This document shows positions 1 through 11,690 of a stretch of 64,000 nt of DNA, in pieces; the first letter of the stretch is position 1; every line of letters starts with the position of its first letter. The notes beneath the pieces were generated by a model that had not been told where the DNA came from, ran no database searches, and worked only from the letters and a program-made list of their open reading frames with translations. The translations under genes and the position numbers were made by a program. Location: assembly GCA_945859605.1 (NCBI GenBank), contig OX243811.1, positions 51,783,898 through 51,847,897 on the forward strand, given 5' to 3'. The DNA comes from Lumbricus rubellus. Lineage: Eukaryota; Annelida; Clitellata; Crassiclitellata; Lumbricidae.

Positions 1-229
1 GGAGACATACGAGAACGTGAACTTTTCAGCTGCGGTATCATGGTATCAGTTGGTGTTTCTCGCTTGCAAAAAGATGTTGAGAAGCAAGGGGGACACATTG
101 AACATGTTTTATGAGTAGCGTAATTACTACTTGGCATACGACAGTAAATTACAACACGTTATATTGATTCAATCATATTAAATGACCCTTTGCTACGAGG
201 TGTTATCACTTTTTTTGGGCCACCCTGTA
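1..229 (+). mobile_element. 3' end of a Tc1/mariner-type DNA transposon
   Basis: The frame open from base 1 runs to a stop at 112-114 and ends in GGHIEHVL. This is the usual form of the extreme C-terminus of Tc1/mariner (IS630-superfamily) DDE transposases, just after the last helix. About 100 bases later comes 'tttttttgggccaccctg' followed by TA at 228-229, which reads as the right terminal inverted repeat plus TA target duplication. The rest of the transposase lies left of the window, so integrity cannot be judged. The terminus strongly resembles the ends of the fold-back element at 5447-6612, so the two may belong to one family. The call rests on a short C-terminal tail and one terminus. 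Confidence 0.6.
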
Positions 230-486
230 TATATAATATATATAGGATAGGGTGATTGTGACGTCTCGTTATTGGTGTTCTTCACTTTTAATCCACTGAT
301 CGAATGTTCAAGTCCATGCTATATAGTCCTGAAATCTCAAGATTTCTGCTCCTCTAACACCCGTAGTGAACACGGTTCCGGTTATATTTAAGCTTGTAAT
401 CAAGGTGTGTTGCTGTGTTACGGCGCCATATAAAATGTAATTAATATTACTATTATGACTATTGATGAGTATGTTGTTGTTTGCAG

Positions 487-2621
487 TTGATTGGCATCGT
501 TCTGCTTGGCTTCGGCATCTTCCTCGTCGTCGATGCGAAAGCTCTTCACAATGAATACTTCATTCCAGCTGGAACATCAGCTGATATGATTCTCATTGCA
601 GCTGGAGTCATCCTTATTGTTGGTCTCATCATCATCTTCATCACTATCGTCGGATGCTGTGCTGCTGCCAAAGAAAACACCGGATGCCTCACCTTCGTAA
701 GTATAATTAATAATTATAGTCAGACATCAGCAGCAGCAGCAGCTGTCCATGACTTGACAAACAGATGTACGTGTCTCTGCTGCACGCTCGGCACGGCTAT
801 AGAGTGGAATCACAGAGGAACACATGTTGCATAATAATAATAACACTCTAGCACGGGCACAAAAGGAAGCCTGTGTCAATCCAGGCGCGCCCTCTCTGTG
901 AGTACCTTCGGGGAAACTAAGGATGCCACCAGCTGACCGAATTCATCAGAATCCCGGTCCACGCTCCGACAAGACCTGGAGCAGTAGCATACGCGAAGAA
1001 GAAGAATGGGTCTTTGAAGGTTCTATCATTATAAAGATATCTTAGGATTGAAAGTCACTGACTGATTGGCTGACTGACTGACTGGTTAAGTGACACGGCT
1101 GAAAACATTTTAATGAAAATATCTATTACTAGAAGTATTTACTTTCGTCGACTGATATTGTCCTAGATCCCTACGAAGAGTTATTGTAGCCTATAATTAG
1201 TCGCTTAATGATGCTATATCTTGTAGACCAGTGTTGCTTAATTAATTATTGCACAGCCGACCATAAATGATTGACAACAACATGACTGGGAACGAATTCA
1301 GGCCAAACCGATTGAGCAAAATATTCAGCTCTATAGACAATCCGCGGAAATCCATGTTGAAAGAAATAGATGGCTGTTTTTCATTGGTTCTACCATTTTA
1401 CAGGACATGTCCAATGCCCTTCACAACAGTCAAATCCAGATGGAAATTCTGACAGACTGACCTCACTTAGCATGCATTTAAGAAAGCATTGACAATGCAC
1501 CAGTAAAACTTAAGAGTGAAGATAGCGGAACCAAGTCAAAAGTCATAATTGCCAACAAGTATCAAAATATGAAGTGCAATACCGTGAGTATTTCGCCACA
1601 TGGTGTCCTTCCCTACTCAGTTTAAAGTATGTTAGACGAAACCAATTGTATGTTAGATGGGACCAAAATACTGAACCAATTATGTTAGACGGAACCATAG
1701 TGGTTTTGTGAGTAGGACCATTTTCTCCAGTGCCCTTGAGGATGCTGCATGGAGAAAAGGTTTGTTGAAATTTGTCGTTACATAACTAATCATAATTATT
1801 CCAAAGTGAAGATAAGACTTCTATGTAAAAATGTCACTTTAAATAGCCTAACTTGTTAAAAACATTTGTATATTGAAAGCTTACATAAAAAACTACCCAT
1901 ATCACTATTCAATGAACATGTGTTATTCCACAACATGCTTTATTGAGGTCAGTTCTGGAAACGATGGTTAGGTAGAATGAACTGACTGGGTTTATTCATA
2001 GGCCTATAGGCCTACTCTATTTCGGTTTTGAGCTGACATCTTTTCCCATATTACCTATAGGACCTCCTCCGCTGTTGCAGACCCTGGAAACCTACAATTA
2101 TAAGCTGTTGATTCAACAAAAACATACCAATCGGCCCATTTATCATTTTATACAATTATTAACTCTTATTTACAGAACTTTTTAGTAGGCCTATATAGTA
2201 GGCTTGCATTAAAAAATTAATGTGACAGATTACTAACATGATAGACAAACAAGTATTATAGACGGACGGATGGACTGACGAACAAGGAAGTACACAGATA
2301 GAGGCAGACAGAATCCAGAAGCAGAAAACGACAAGAACAGGGAGTAATGTTGATGGCAAAGGCCAAATATGAAACTAAACTTCCTGCTTTATCGTTTGCT
2401 TTTCCTGTCAATTATACTTGCATTAGGGATGACAGCTTAATCACAATATATCGGTTTATCTGGAAAGCGAATGTACAAACTCATCAGTGATTAATTGTTA
2501 CATTTACTTTGAAAAGTAAAAGTAAGCATAGGCCTATAGCCTATACTATAGGCTAGTACTATAGGCGGGCATAAGCATAAGCTGAGCGGTTTAAAGAGCC
2601 GTGACGGAGCTGCTGCTTATA

Positions 2622-2661
<40 letters not shown>

Positions 2662-5600
2662 GTAATCATTTAGAACAATGACTACCGCTTCTGTTGTTTA
2701 TTGTTCTTTATGTGTCTGATGTTGTTTGTCGGAAATATTAAAAGGATAATAATAGTAATAATAATAATAATAATAATCCAGCGATTTAATGCGGTGGCAT
2801 TCCGCGGCTCTTTCCCTGCGCTGGACTTCAACGACGACTAGGTGCCGTTCCAGATGTTTAAAAAAAAAAAATAATAATAATAATAATATATAATATATAG
2901 CTATTAATAAATATTTAAAGATTAAAGACTTTATTATTTAATTAGGCTGACGAAACTGCCGCACAGCAGAGGAAGTTCCATAGGCGTACGAGGCGGGGGT
3001 GCAGGGGGGGCAATTGCCCCCCCAAATTCGGGCAAGTTTGGTGGTTTTTTCGGGCAAAAAAAGTCGCGGACGACTAAAAAAAAAAAGGTCGTCAAGTTTT
3101 GGGCAAATCTGGTTTTTCGGGCAAAAATAGTCGCGGACGACCAACTTTTTGGCCGGATAAATTTTTCGGGCAGAAGTTCAATCTTTGCCCCCCCACTTCT
3201 GAAACCTCCCGTACGTCTATGAGAGGAACAACCTGGAACATGCACAACAATATGGAGCTGACATGGATGTGTGATACGCATAGAAGGAGACAGCTAAATA
3301 GGCCCATACAGAAGGGAAGAGTGTGGAGAGTTGAGAGGCAATAGCAATTTGAGCATCATGTTCAAGACTGCTTATGGTTATAGTGACTTGTGGGGAGCAA
3401 AAATCCCGTAGGAAAAGAGTAAGCTTTAGCATTGCCTCGGGTGATATGGTATCACTATCATATGACGTGATACGATACGATAGGCCTATCCTCGATACGC
3501 AATGATATCCTCAATATATGGCAACATCCAGATTAGATCAGATTGACCCTATAGCAGTGAGAGTATCAGTTCTGGTTCTATCTTTATGAGCTGCAACGTT
3601 GTATTCGGTCGGTTTTAAATGGAGGCCCATATACGTGAACAGAACGGCTATGCTCCACCGGAGAAATCCATGAATCCAGTCCTAAAACTTGGAGACAAAC
3701 GTTCCATGCATGCAGTGATGACCAGATGTAACGTAACGTCTTATACACATTCGGATCAGTACATCTATTCCCTTCGTCATGATTACAATAGGCCTACATA
3801 GGCCTACTATGCAGATGCTATGAAACTACCATTAGATCTATTTAGCAAGCCTTATATTCAATTTACATAAGGCACATTGCTCTTATATTTTACAAGTCCT
3901 GGGAGAACGAAGTACAAAGTACAAGTACTCAGGGCAAAATTATTTTTTACATGATATAGGAATTGGAGGTTGACATTATAATAGGCCTATGCACGTTTTG
4001 TCATTTCTTACAGTATTCCATCATCCTGATATTGGTCCTCATTCTACAGATCATCGCCGTGATTCTGGCTGGCGTATTCTATAACACGGTATAAGCTTAG
4101 TGTGTTTGCGACTTATAGCCTAATCATTTTCTAATTATCATCGCTATCATCATCGCCAATATTATATTTTGTAGTAAAAATTAAAAATATCGTGCTCAAA
4201 CTCTATTTTTCTGCTTTCTGTATAATGTTCTAAGTAAAATCCAGAACTGGTGCATGACACTCGGGTACTGTATTAGGATAGATGTCACGCTTATCAAAGT
4301 TACCGTAAGCGCAATTTAAGTTATTAATCGTATTCAACTATACATGTAGGCCTATAGGCCTAATAATTATGTCAATTATTCAGAAAAACTGTGCGAAATT
4401 CCAGAGGATGGGTGCAGTAGCCTATCAATATGATCATGGACAGCGCCTCTTTTTTGGGTACACTGTCAGAGGCGTTTCATAAATTTATAACTCGAATACA
4501 ATCTGGCTTGGTGCAATAGAAGAAGGTATAGGGCCTACGTAACGGGAATTGCGGCGTTCGTCTAAATAGGAATGGATGAAGAAACCTGTGCTTATCAGAG
4601 CGAAGTAGAGTTTTATTGTAGGCCTAGGTCTATAGGCATAATATCGCATAACAGCCTATGAGCAAATTAATATAAAATCGTTTTATTATTTTGTGATAGA
4701 TCATAAACGAGTTGGACAATCAAATGTTGACCATTGTCCACACCAAATACGGCGATTTGAATAACACCGAACCAACAAACTTTATCGACGCTCTTCAAAA
4801 AGACGTAAGTCATAAATTATGTTGCATCGTAGGAATATATTTTTAATGGTCATTTTATGTCATTCAATTTTTAATTAATCACCAGAATACACTGCGATAT
4901 TGACTCATTTTCCTCTCTTTTCTTTTCTTTTCCACTGACACTTAAAGTCTATTCTCCTGTGTTTGGTCGGGACTCGGAAGCGCTTCTGAAGAGTCCAAAC
5001 TGTCCAATTCTAAATGATGTTATATAAATTTGCAATACCATTGTTGCAATTTCACGATATTGCAACGACTGTCCGGTGCTCGATACTTGATTCCTTTTGC
5101 AAAGAACCGTCTTCTGGATTTCAAAATCGAATTAGGAAATATCGAATTAGGAAATATAGGCCTATTATCTAGGCCGTTTAACGTAAAAGTAGAATTCGCT
5201 TCTTTTGTTTTAGCTTCACTGTTGTGGCGTCACTGTGAAAGGACCAAAAGATTGGGAGTTCAGTAAATGGAACAACGAAACTCATCAAGTAAGTCCAATA
5301 TTAGGCTATTGATTTTCGAGATGCGTAGGCCTTATAATTATGATGTATAGCCTACATGTAGCCTAAGCTTGCAATTGTACGCGTATAGGCTTATATATTA
5401 TAGGTAGGCCTATACGTTATGTTCATTCCCTCATAATTTTTATGTACAGGGTGGGCCAAAAAAAAGACCCCCCTAGGTTTTTTGCCAATATTTTGGCCAA
5501 AAGTAAGAATTTTGAAATGAAATTTTGCAGTCTTAAAGGCAATTCATATTTACACATGATGGCCAGATTTCATCGAAATATTTCAAACACAACAAAAGTT

Positions 5601-8600
5601 ATATCACTTTTAGTGAGGGCACCCCCCGTTTTTTGACGATTCAAAAACGAAACGCAAAAAATTAGGTTTTTTGCCAATATCTTGGCTCTAAGTAAGAATT
5701 TCGAAATTAAATTTTACAGGCTTAAAGACAATTCATATTTACACATTAAGGCCGAATTTCATCAAAATATTTCAAACCGAACACAAGTTATACCACTTTT
5801 AGCGAGACCACCCACCGTTTTTGACAATTCAAAAACGAAACGCGACAAAAAGTATAAAAAACACGATTTTATTAAGTCTCGTCTCAAATAACTGATGTCA
5901 AATGAACTTGGTAGTGCCTCACAACTTGTGTTCAATGTGCCCACCACCAGTGCCAAAACTTCTTTTGAGTCTCTTTGCAAAGTTCTTGATGGACCCCTGA
6001 TTAATCTGACAGATTTCTTATTTACCAATTTGATTGTCATCTTGCTAAGTGACTTCTCAGTGACGTGCAGCTACGCTGGTACCCTGTTTCTTTTTTAAAT
6101 TGTAATAATAATGATCATCTGGCATATGAAGGCTATTTTGATACAATTGTCTGAGATGAGACTTAATAAAATTGTGTTTTTGCTACTTTTTGCTGCGTTA
6201 CGTCTTTGAAATTTCAAAAAATGGGGGGTGGCCTGACTAAAAGTGATATAACTTTTGTTCTGTTTGAAATATTTTGATGAAATCTGGCCATCATATGTGG
6301 ATATGAATTGTCTTTAAGCATGTAAAATTTCGTTTCGATATTCTTACTACTGGCCAAGATATTGGCCAGAATAATTGAATTGATTTTTTGTTACTTTTTG
6401 TTGCGTCGCGTTTTTGAATCGTCAAAAAACGGTGGGTGGCTTCACTAAAAGTGGTGTAACTTTTGTTCTGTTTGAAATAGTTTAATGAAACTTGGCCATC
6501 TGTTGTAAATATGAATTGTCTACAAGACTGTGAAATTTCATTTCAAAATTCTTACTTTTGGTCAAGATATTGGCAAAAATCTTAGGGGGGGTCTTTTTTT
6601 TGGCCCACCCTGTAGACCTACATCATTTACACTGTAGTCAGTAGCCTACCTCACGCAGATGACCATGTTGACATCCATCTATACAGTATACCTAGTACTA
6701 CTATGGTATGCAGGAGTTCAGTAAATGGAACCCTGAAAAGTTGGCTAACGTGGGCGGCAAAGATCTGGGCAGCAGCAGGTCTTGTATCATGGTAAGGCGG
6801 AGGACGGCTCTTAGTAGCCATTAACGGTTTGCACATGAAAAGGCTGGTCGGAGTGTATATCATACACAAAGAACAACCACTGCGAGGTGGAAAGACGTGG
6901 GAAACTACCACCTTATCTTCCCAATCAGCAACATGGACAGTCACAGACACAACATTATGGAAAAGGATATAATACAGGGTACGATGTCGGGATCAAGGGC
7001 AAGAGGTAGACCGAGGATGGGATGGATCGCTAATGTCATCACATGGATGGAGCTACCATTCGAGCGGATATTGAAGGAGACGGAGGACAGGAGAAAGTGG
7101 CGAAGGCATGTCCATGAAGCGACCAACCCTCGAATCGAGGAAGGTTAAAGACAAGACAAGACTATGGTATTGTATAGGCCTATCTGTCTCTCAGAACTGT
7201 TTCAATGACTCCTTACATTTAGATCAACTTCCTCGCCTTGTCATCTAAAATAATTTGTTCTCCAGGATGACATTATTTTTGTCTCCTGTGCATGAATCGA
7301 ATCGAATTCATGCTCAAAGGTCTGTATTGCTAAAAGCTGAAGAAGGTGCCAGATAAGTCCTTTCCCTTCAACTCTACGTTAACCTTTAGACCTGATTCTT
7401 CTGTCTAATCCTCTACCTGGATGTAATTAGCAAATAAACCTTCAGCAATTGCAATCACTTGGCCTTCCTTGCCATCCCAGCTTTTGCAGAACCGTCTTCC
7501 TTTGCAGACGTTTGGACCTCAGACCTTTTGACATCTACTAGTCTCTGTGACTGTCACTGACTGATCTCATCGATAACATGCTTCCGACTCGCCATAGGCC
7601 TACAACTGCATGCATGCTTGGTCTTAACACCGTGGTTCGATGCCGAGTGCCGTCCTTACCGACGACTAACCCAACGACTGGAGAGGTACTGGTACAGACA
7701 AACCAAGTCAGCCGCCGACCGATCACAGTGAATATTGAATAAGATACTTGCGAAAATGCAATCCGTGCTGCTTAGTATTGCATTGCATTGATAGAAGTTA
7801 TTGTTGTATTGTGATGTGCGTCATTGTTGTTGTTCTTTACTGAAGCACAATAAATGTTCTGTGTCTTTGTCTTCAGACGGTGCCAGAGACGTGCTGCACC
7901 GTCAACGCAACCGGACACTCTCTGAACGTCACACTGTGCCGTGAATATGCATACAAGAATGATAGCGAACAACGCACTAAATATGTCTACACAGAGGTAA
8001 GCTTTATACATACATGTATAATATGTAGGCTACATACAATCTTCCCACTTAAATGATCAGTTAAAAATTCGTCTTTAGTCCAAACGCTGTTAGGCCTTCT
8101 TTTGTCTGTGATGAGATGCCAGGTGAGCTTCTGTTGGAACAAGATAACCGATGCCACTATAATTGTCTGTGACAAATTGTGAGCTTTAAACAGGTTTCGG
8201 AGAGACATAATTTTATAGCCTACGGACTACTTCCGAGTTAGAACAAAGAAGCATGAACTATAACATTAAACGAGTTCAATCGAGTTCAATTCCATAATAT
8301 GCTTGAATATGTGGTGTATAAACTTAATATGAACGATTGTCACAATTCATGTGTTTAAGGGTTGCGACAGTAAGGTTGACGGGCTGATCAAGAAATACGT
8401 CGGCATTTTGATAGGAGTCGTCATTGCAATTGTTTTAATTCAGGTACGTCTATAACTCTATACCAATGACTGCTCTACGCATGTCCCTCTGTCCTCTGCT
8501 TTGCTGTAGTTCTATTCAAGTCATGTCTCTCTTGCTGCAAATGTATGTTTTTACGTTTTTCCATACGGTACGCAGATCACGTTAACATTGTATATAAAAG

Positions 8601-9291
8601 AAATCAGCAAGGTTCAAACATATGATAATTGAAATGAAAGGAGATCACTCAGTATAAGCATGCAGCATTGAAAAAATTATGTGCACAAATTAAAGGACGG
8701 TACGTGAAGTTACATGTGTACGCATGCACGGTGTGATGGTCACAAAATAGCAAGAGTTCTTATTTTTGGGTTAGCCAGCCACTAGTCTTGACCTCAAACT
8801 ATTTTATACACGAAGAGTGTATTTACTAAGACGAAATACGACTAGGCCTATATGTCTCTCTTAAATACTCAAAATACTTTTAAGCTTAGACACAGAAGCC
8901 AAATGTTGCACTGAGACCATTCATACTGTCTGCATGATGGATGACCGTTAGGTCAATTATAATATCATGGACGCATCGTGTGAGCACAGTTTACTAAACT
9001 GACCCATTCTCCTCAACATAGGCTTCCGTTAGGGGCCTACCATAGCTTATAAGATTAGCACTAATGGCATACAGTCATTAGGCATCCAAACAGTTTCATC
9101 CCTAACTTCTTACTTTTCTGTTCTTCTGTGTTAGGTTACCTAAGCCATGCATTGGGTCTCATTTGCATATTTTCTTTGTCTAAAATGTGACTGTATACAA
9201 TGAACGAATTTGATTGTTGTTTCAGGTGGTGTTTATCGTCATTGCATGTTTACTGAGGTCCAGTATGGCCAGAGGATACGAATATGTCTAG
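487..9291 (+). CDS. CD63-like tetraspanin, seven exons (first exon outside window)
   Basis: Four-pass membrane protein that organises membrane microdomains; the CD63 branch acts in endosomes, lysosomes and at the cell surface. CDS exons are 487-696, 4014-4088, 4700-4804, 5214-5288, 7877-7996, 8360-8443 and 9226-9291. All join in phase 0 across GT-AG introns and give 244 residues. Exon order follows the family: TM1 and TM2 with the GCCAAAKEN loop (usually GCCGA.KEN), TM3, the start of the large loop, the CCG motif (LHCCGV), the PETCC motif with several N-glycosylation sequons (NAT, NVT, NDS), the GC motif running into TM4, and a short tail. The large loop has six cysteines. The tail ends RGYEYV, which fits the GYxxPhi lysosomal sorting signal of CD63. 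The start codon and N-terminal tail must lie left of base 487. Candidate poly(A) signals AATAAA lie at 10224 and 11071. Confidence 0.88.
2621..2777. repeat. AAT trinucleotide microsatellites
   Basis: Two runs of the AAT/TAA trinucleotide (2621-2660 and 2745-2777), slightly interrupted, lie 85 bases apart, with a shorter run at 2871-2886. They lie in an intron of the tetraspanin gene. Confidence 0.9.
2979..3221. mobile_element. MITE-like element with imperfect terminal inverted repeats
   Basis: The left end 'cataggcgtacg' (2979-2990) matches the reverse complement of the right end 'cgtacgtctatg' (3210-3221) at 11 of 12 bases. Both ends continue inward into a G-run followed by GCAA. Inside, a unit with 'cgggcaaaaa' then 'gtcgcggacgac' occurs twice (about 3050-3080 and 3118-3142). 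No transposase is present and no clear target duplication was found, so this is a non-autonomous repeat of unknown family. Confidence 0.5.
5447..6612. mobile_element. 1.17 kb fold-back element with long inverted arms
   Basis: The ends 'cagggtgggccaaaaaaaag' (5447) and its reverse complement (to 6612) are flanked by TA on both sides (5445-5446, 6613-6614), as for Tc1/mariner insertions. Each arm is roughly 400 bases and is itself built of two diverged copies of a unit of about 190-220 bases. Recurring landmarks are 'gtaagaatttt', 'aattcatatttaca', 'ttatatcacttttag' and 'gattcaaaaacgaaacgc'. The order is unit-unit-loop-unit'-unit', so the whole forms a large hairpin. The central part, about 5895-6140, is not repeated. 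Open frames here are not recognisable as transposase. It lies between the CCG and PETCC exons of the tetraspanin gene. Confidence 0.8.
6728..7162 (+). mobile_element. Internally deleted non-LTR retroposon, copy 1
   Basis: The 3' part (6897-7148) encodes the C-terminal tail typical of non-LTR reverse transcriptases, with the RGRPRMGWI motif and then EDRRKWRRHVHEATNP. It is followed by an 'aagacaagacaagac' tail. The 5' part is non-coding. A near-identical inverted copy lies at 35939-36525 with the same internal arrangement, but extends further 5'. The catalytic reverse transcriptase core is absent, so this copy cannot move by itself. It sits in a tetraspanin intron. Confidence 0.7.
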
Positions 9292-11690
9292 TTCGCCAAC
9301 GAAAGAAAGTGCTCTCAACTTAAATGGAAGAAGAGACAATCAATTTATACCAGATGCATTCAGTGTAGTCGACAGTTATTAATTTCTTTTTGAACGAATA
9401 CCGTATTTAACAGGATTCACGAAGACTTTGTATATATATTGTACTTCATGCAGGAGACTTTTAATGACATTCCTTCTCTTGTCACTGACGTTAAAATGTA
9501 GCATAGCTGCATAGCCCTACATCTATAAGTCTTATGTTGTCCTACGATGCATTTGGTGAATCAAAACTGCCTTGAACAGCCTACACAACCTTTGATGCCT
9601 TGACGTGATATAATTAATTAATTATTGATTCTTAATTCATTGAACAAACTCTATACTAGGTGCATATAGCCTAGGCCTATTTACACAGTGCTTATTGCTG
9701 AACTTTGGTTGGATCAAGCACATTTAACTGTTCAAGACCTCGTTTTAGCTGTTCGAATGCGTGCAGATGTAGGCCTATAATAGTTAAGGAATTCACGATG
9801 GTTTTCTGACTCACTTCTGTATAAAATCAAGAAAATTGTTAACAAACGTTCTTTTGTCAATTTATGATCAGCATTTAATCGGCTTTATCTTAAACTTAAA
9901 CTCATATGGTCATCAGCATCCAGCACCCCTAGAATTTATAGAGACAGAAGCCTACAGAGTATCTAAGTTGACGCAAAACAACAGTTATAGGCCTACTGTT
10001 AACTAGTAGGCTACGCCCTCAGTCGGTAAAGGGTTAAGAGATTTCCAAAACACGGATTCGCATGTCAAAGCCGTCTGTTGCGGAGACAGCTTGGCCTATT
10101 AAGCCTATAATTATGCTGCACTTGTAACAACTGATGAGTCGAGGATTCATGAGACATTCTAGTTTGTTTTCTTTTCATGTGTTATTTAATCGATAAGCAG
10201 GAATGAAAATGGCCACCCGCTTAAATAAACGCAGGCTACGTGTAGGCCTACGTAAATTTTTTAAAAAGCCTACCATGGGCCGGGAGCGCCTTTGAGTAGC
10301 GATCCTGAAGAGGCACTATAAATATTCAATCAATTTTTGAATGATACGAAAAGAGAATATAGATCTACATTATACAGATTGCAGAACTATTACACTCACA
10401 AAAATAACATAAAATTATGCTTTGTAATCAGAGTCGGATATTAATTAAGACTTGGGCCTAGCCTACTGAGCCCTACTCAATAATAATTATAAGCGGCAGA
10501 CCAGAGGTTCCACACTTATCAGACCCCACAATTATTGCCATTATTTTGTTAAGTCTAATAGTAAAACAACAATTACCTAAACAAATTGTCGGAACACATT
10601 GTTTGTAGCCTATCATCAAGTATTTGCATAGACAACTAATGAACATATGTGTGCATGGGCCCTTATTGGAGTTTTCATTATCAGGTTGCTATTCGTTTTT
10701 TTCCTTCTAGAAAAGCTAAAAGTTTTTTATTGCAGTCTTGTGGCAAGTCCAAATGACCAGGGCTGAAGCTTTTTACCAAAGCAATTGCCTTAGAATTTTA
10801 GATTGATATAGCGCCGCTTCAGAGATATTGTCGCAGCATCTAAAATAGGGGCCTGCTGCCCATAGGCCTACACGAAGTTAATTAGTGAGTGACGCAACAA
10901 AATTGTATAAGCTTACCAATAAGAAGCTTACTGATGAGTAATACCAGGCCTATTATTTAAAGCAGTTGTCATAGTAACAATTATATTTCTACCGAATGAG
11001 AACTAGAAATTTCAATCGCAATGCATAATTTTGTTGTCTTAGTACCGTAATCAATTGTGATGCTCTCGCCAATAAAATGTTAGAACTTGCTACGTAAAGG
11101 TCCGAAATGTATATATTGTTTAAATGCCTGAGTTCGCTTTGGTATTAACCATTGAGACTACAAATAAATGTTCATGTTACGGTAGATTATAATACGTGTC
11201 AGACAGTGCCGTAACACTTTCCGTGTGTCAGTTTCAAACACTCACATAACATAAGTATTTTCATTTTCACCGGCCGACATAATTATGTACGTGCTTGCTT
11301 GGAATCGTAATGGCCCCGCAACTGGCAGGACATGCCCTCGTAACGACATATGCATGGCACGCAATTAAAACTTTCGGTTTCATTTTTGGTCAGTTGACGA
11401 AAGCCTCCACCACGATTAGGTCTACCATCCTTTCTGTATTCTATTTTAACACTCTAGCGACGAGGTACATGATCGAAGAAAGGTTAACCAATGCAGGTCG
11501 TCGTTAAAGTGTTAAACATGTTGTAGATAGGCCATCTACAATATATACATACTATTAGTCTGCTTCTATACAATATCTTTAATTAAAGTGTCTAAACACA
11601 CTGGAGCTGAAGAATCAAAAATTGAAGAATTTTATTGGGAGCGCAGCCATGGTGCGGCGGTGCGCTATAGGCCTAAGTAAGTCTTTATAT
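9292..11690. other. Tetraspanin 3' UTR and intergenic DNA
   Basis: No coding exon is seen. Candidate poly(A) signals AATAAA occur at 10224, 11071 and 11163. A copy of the dispersed stem-loop repeat is at 10283-10326. TAGGCCTA palindromes are frequent. The 70-codon open frame at 11295-11507 does not resemble a known protein. Confidence 0.5.
10283..10326 (+). repeat. Dispersed stem-loop repeat (AGCGCC ... GGCACT-ATAAAT)
   Basis: A 9-base stem (10285-10293 with 10309-10317, including wobble pairs) encloses a loop of 15 bases beginning GAGTAG and is followed by 'ataaat'. The same module occurs at 30107-30150, 41966-42012 and, inverted, at 53817-53851, with decayed copies elsewhere. Confidence 0.6.

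Larger units (their letters stand above)
835..4013. other. Intron of the tetraspanin gene: repeats, no gene seen
   Basis: The stretch after the TM1-TM2 exon contains several TAGGCCTA palindromes, an ACTG-rich microsatellite (1055-1084), three AAT-repeat tracts (2621-2660, 2745-2777, 2871-2886) and one MITE-like unit (2979-3221). The short open frames do not resemble proteins and lack splice signals with matching phase. No cellular exon is supported here. Confidence 0.6.

Noticed and set aside
2934..3344. Overlapping open frames around 3.1 kb
   Set aside because: They run through a repeated MITE-like unit on both strands without any consistent domain.
5442..6098. Open frames in the fold-back element as a transposase
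   Set aside because: No DDE or helix-turn-helix pattern was recognised; the frames mirror each other because the arms are inverted repeats.
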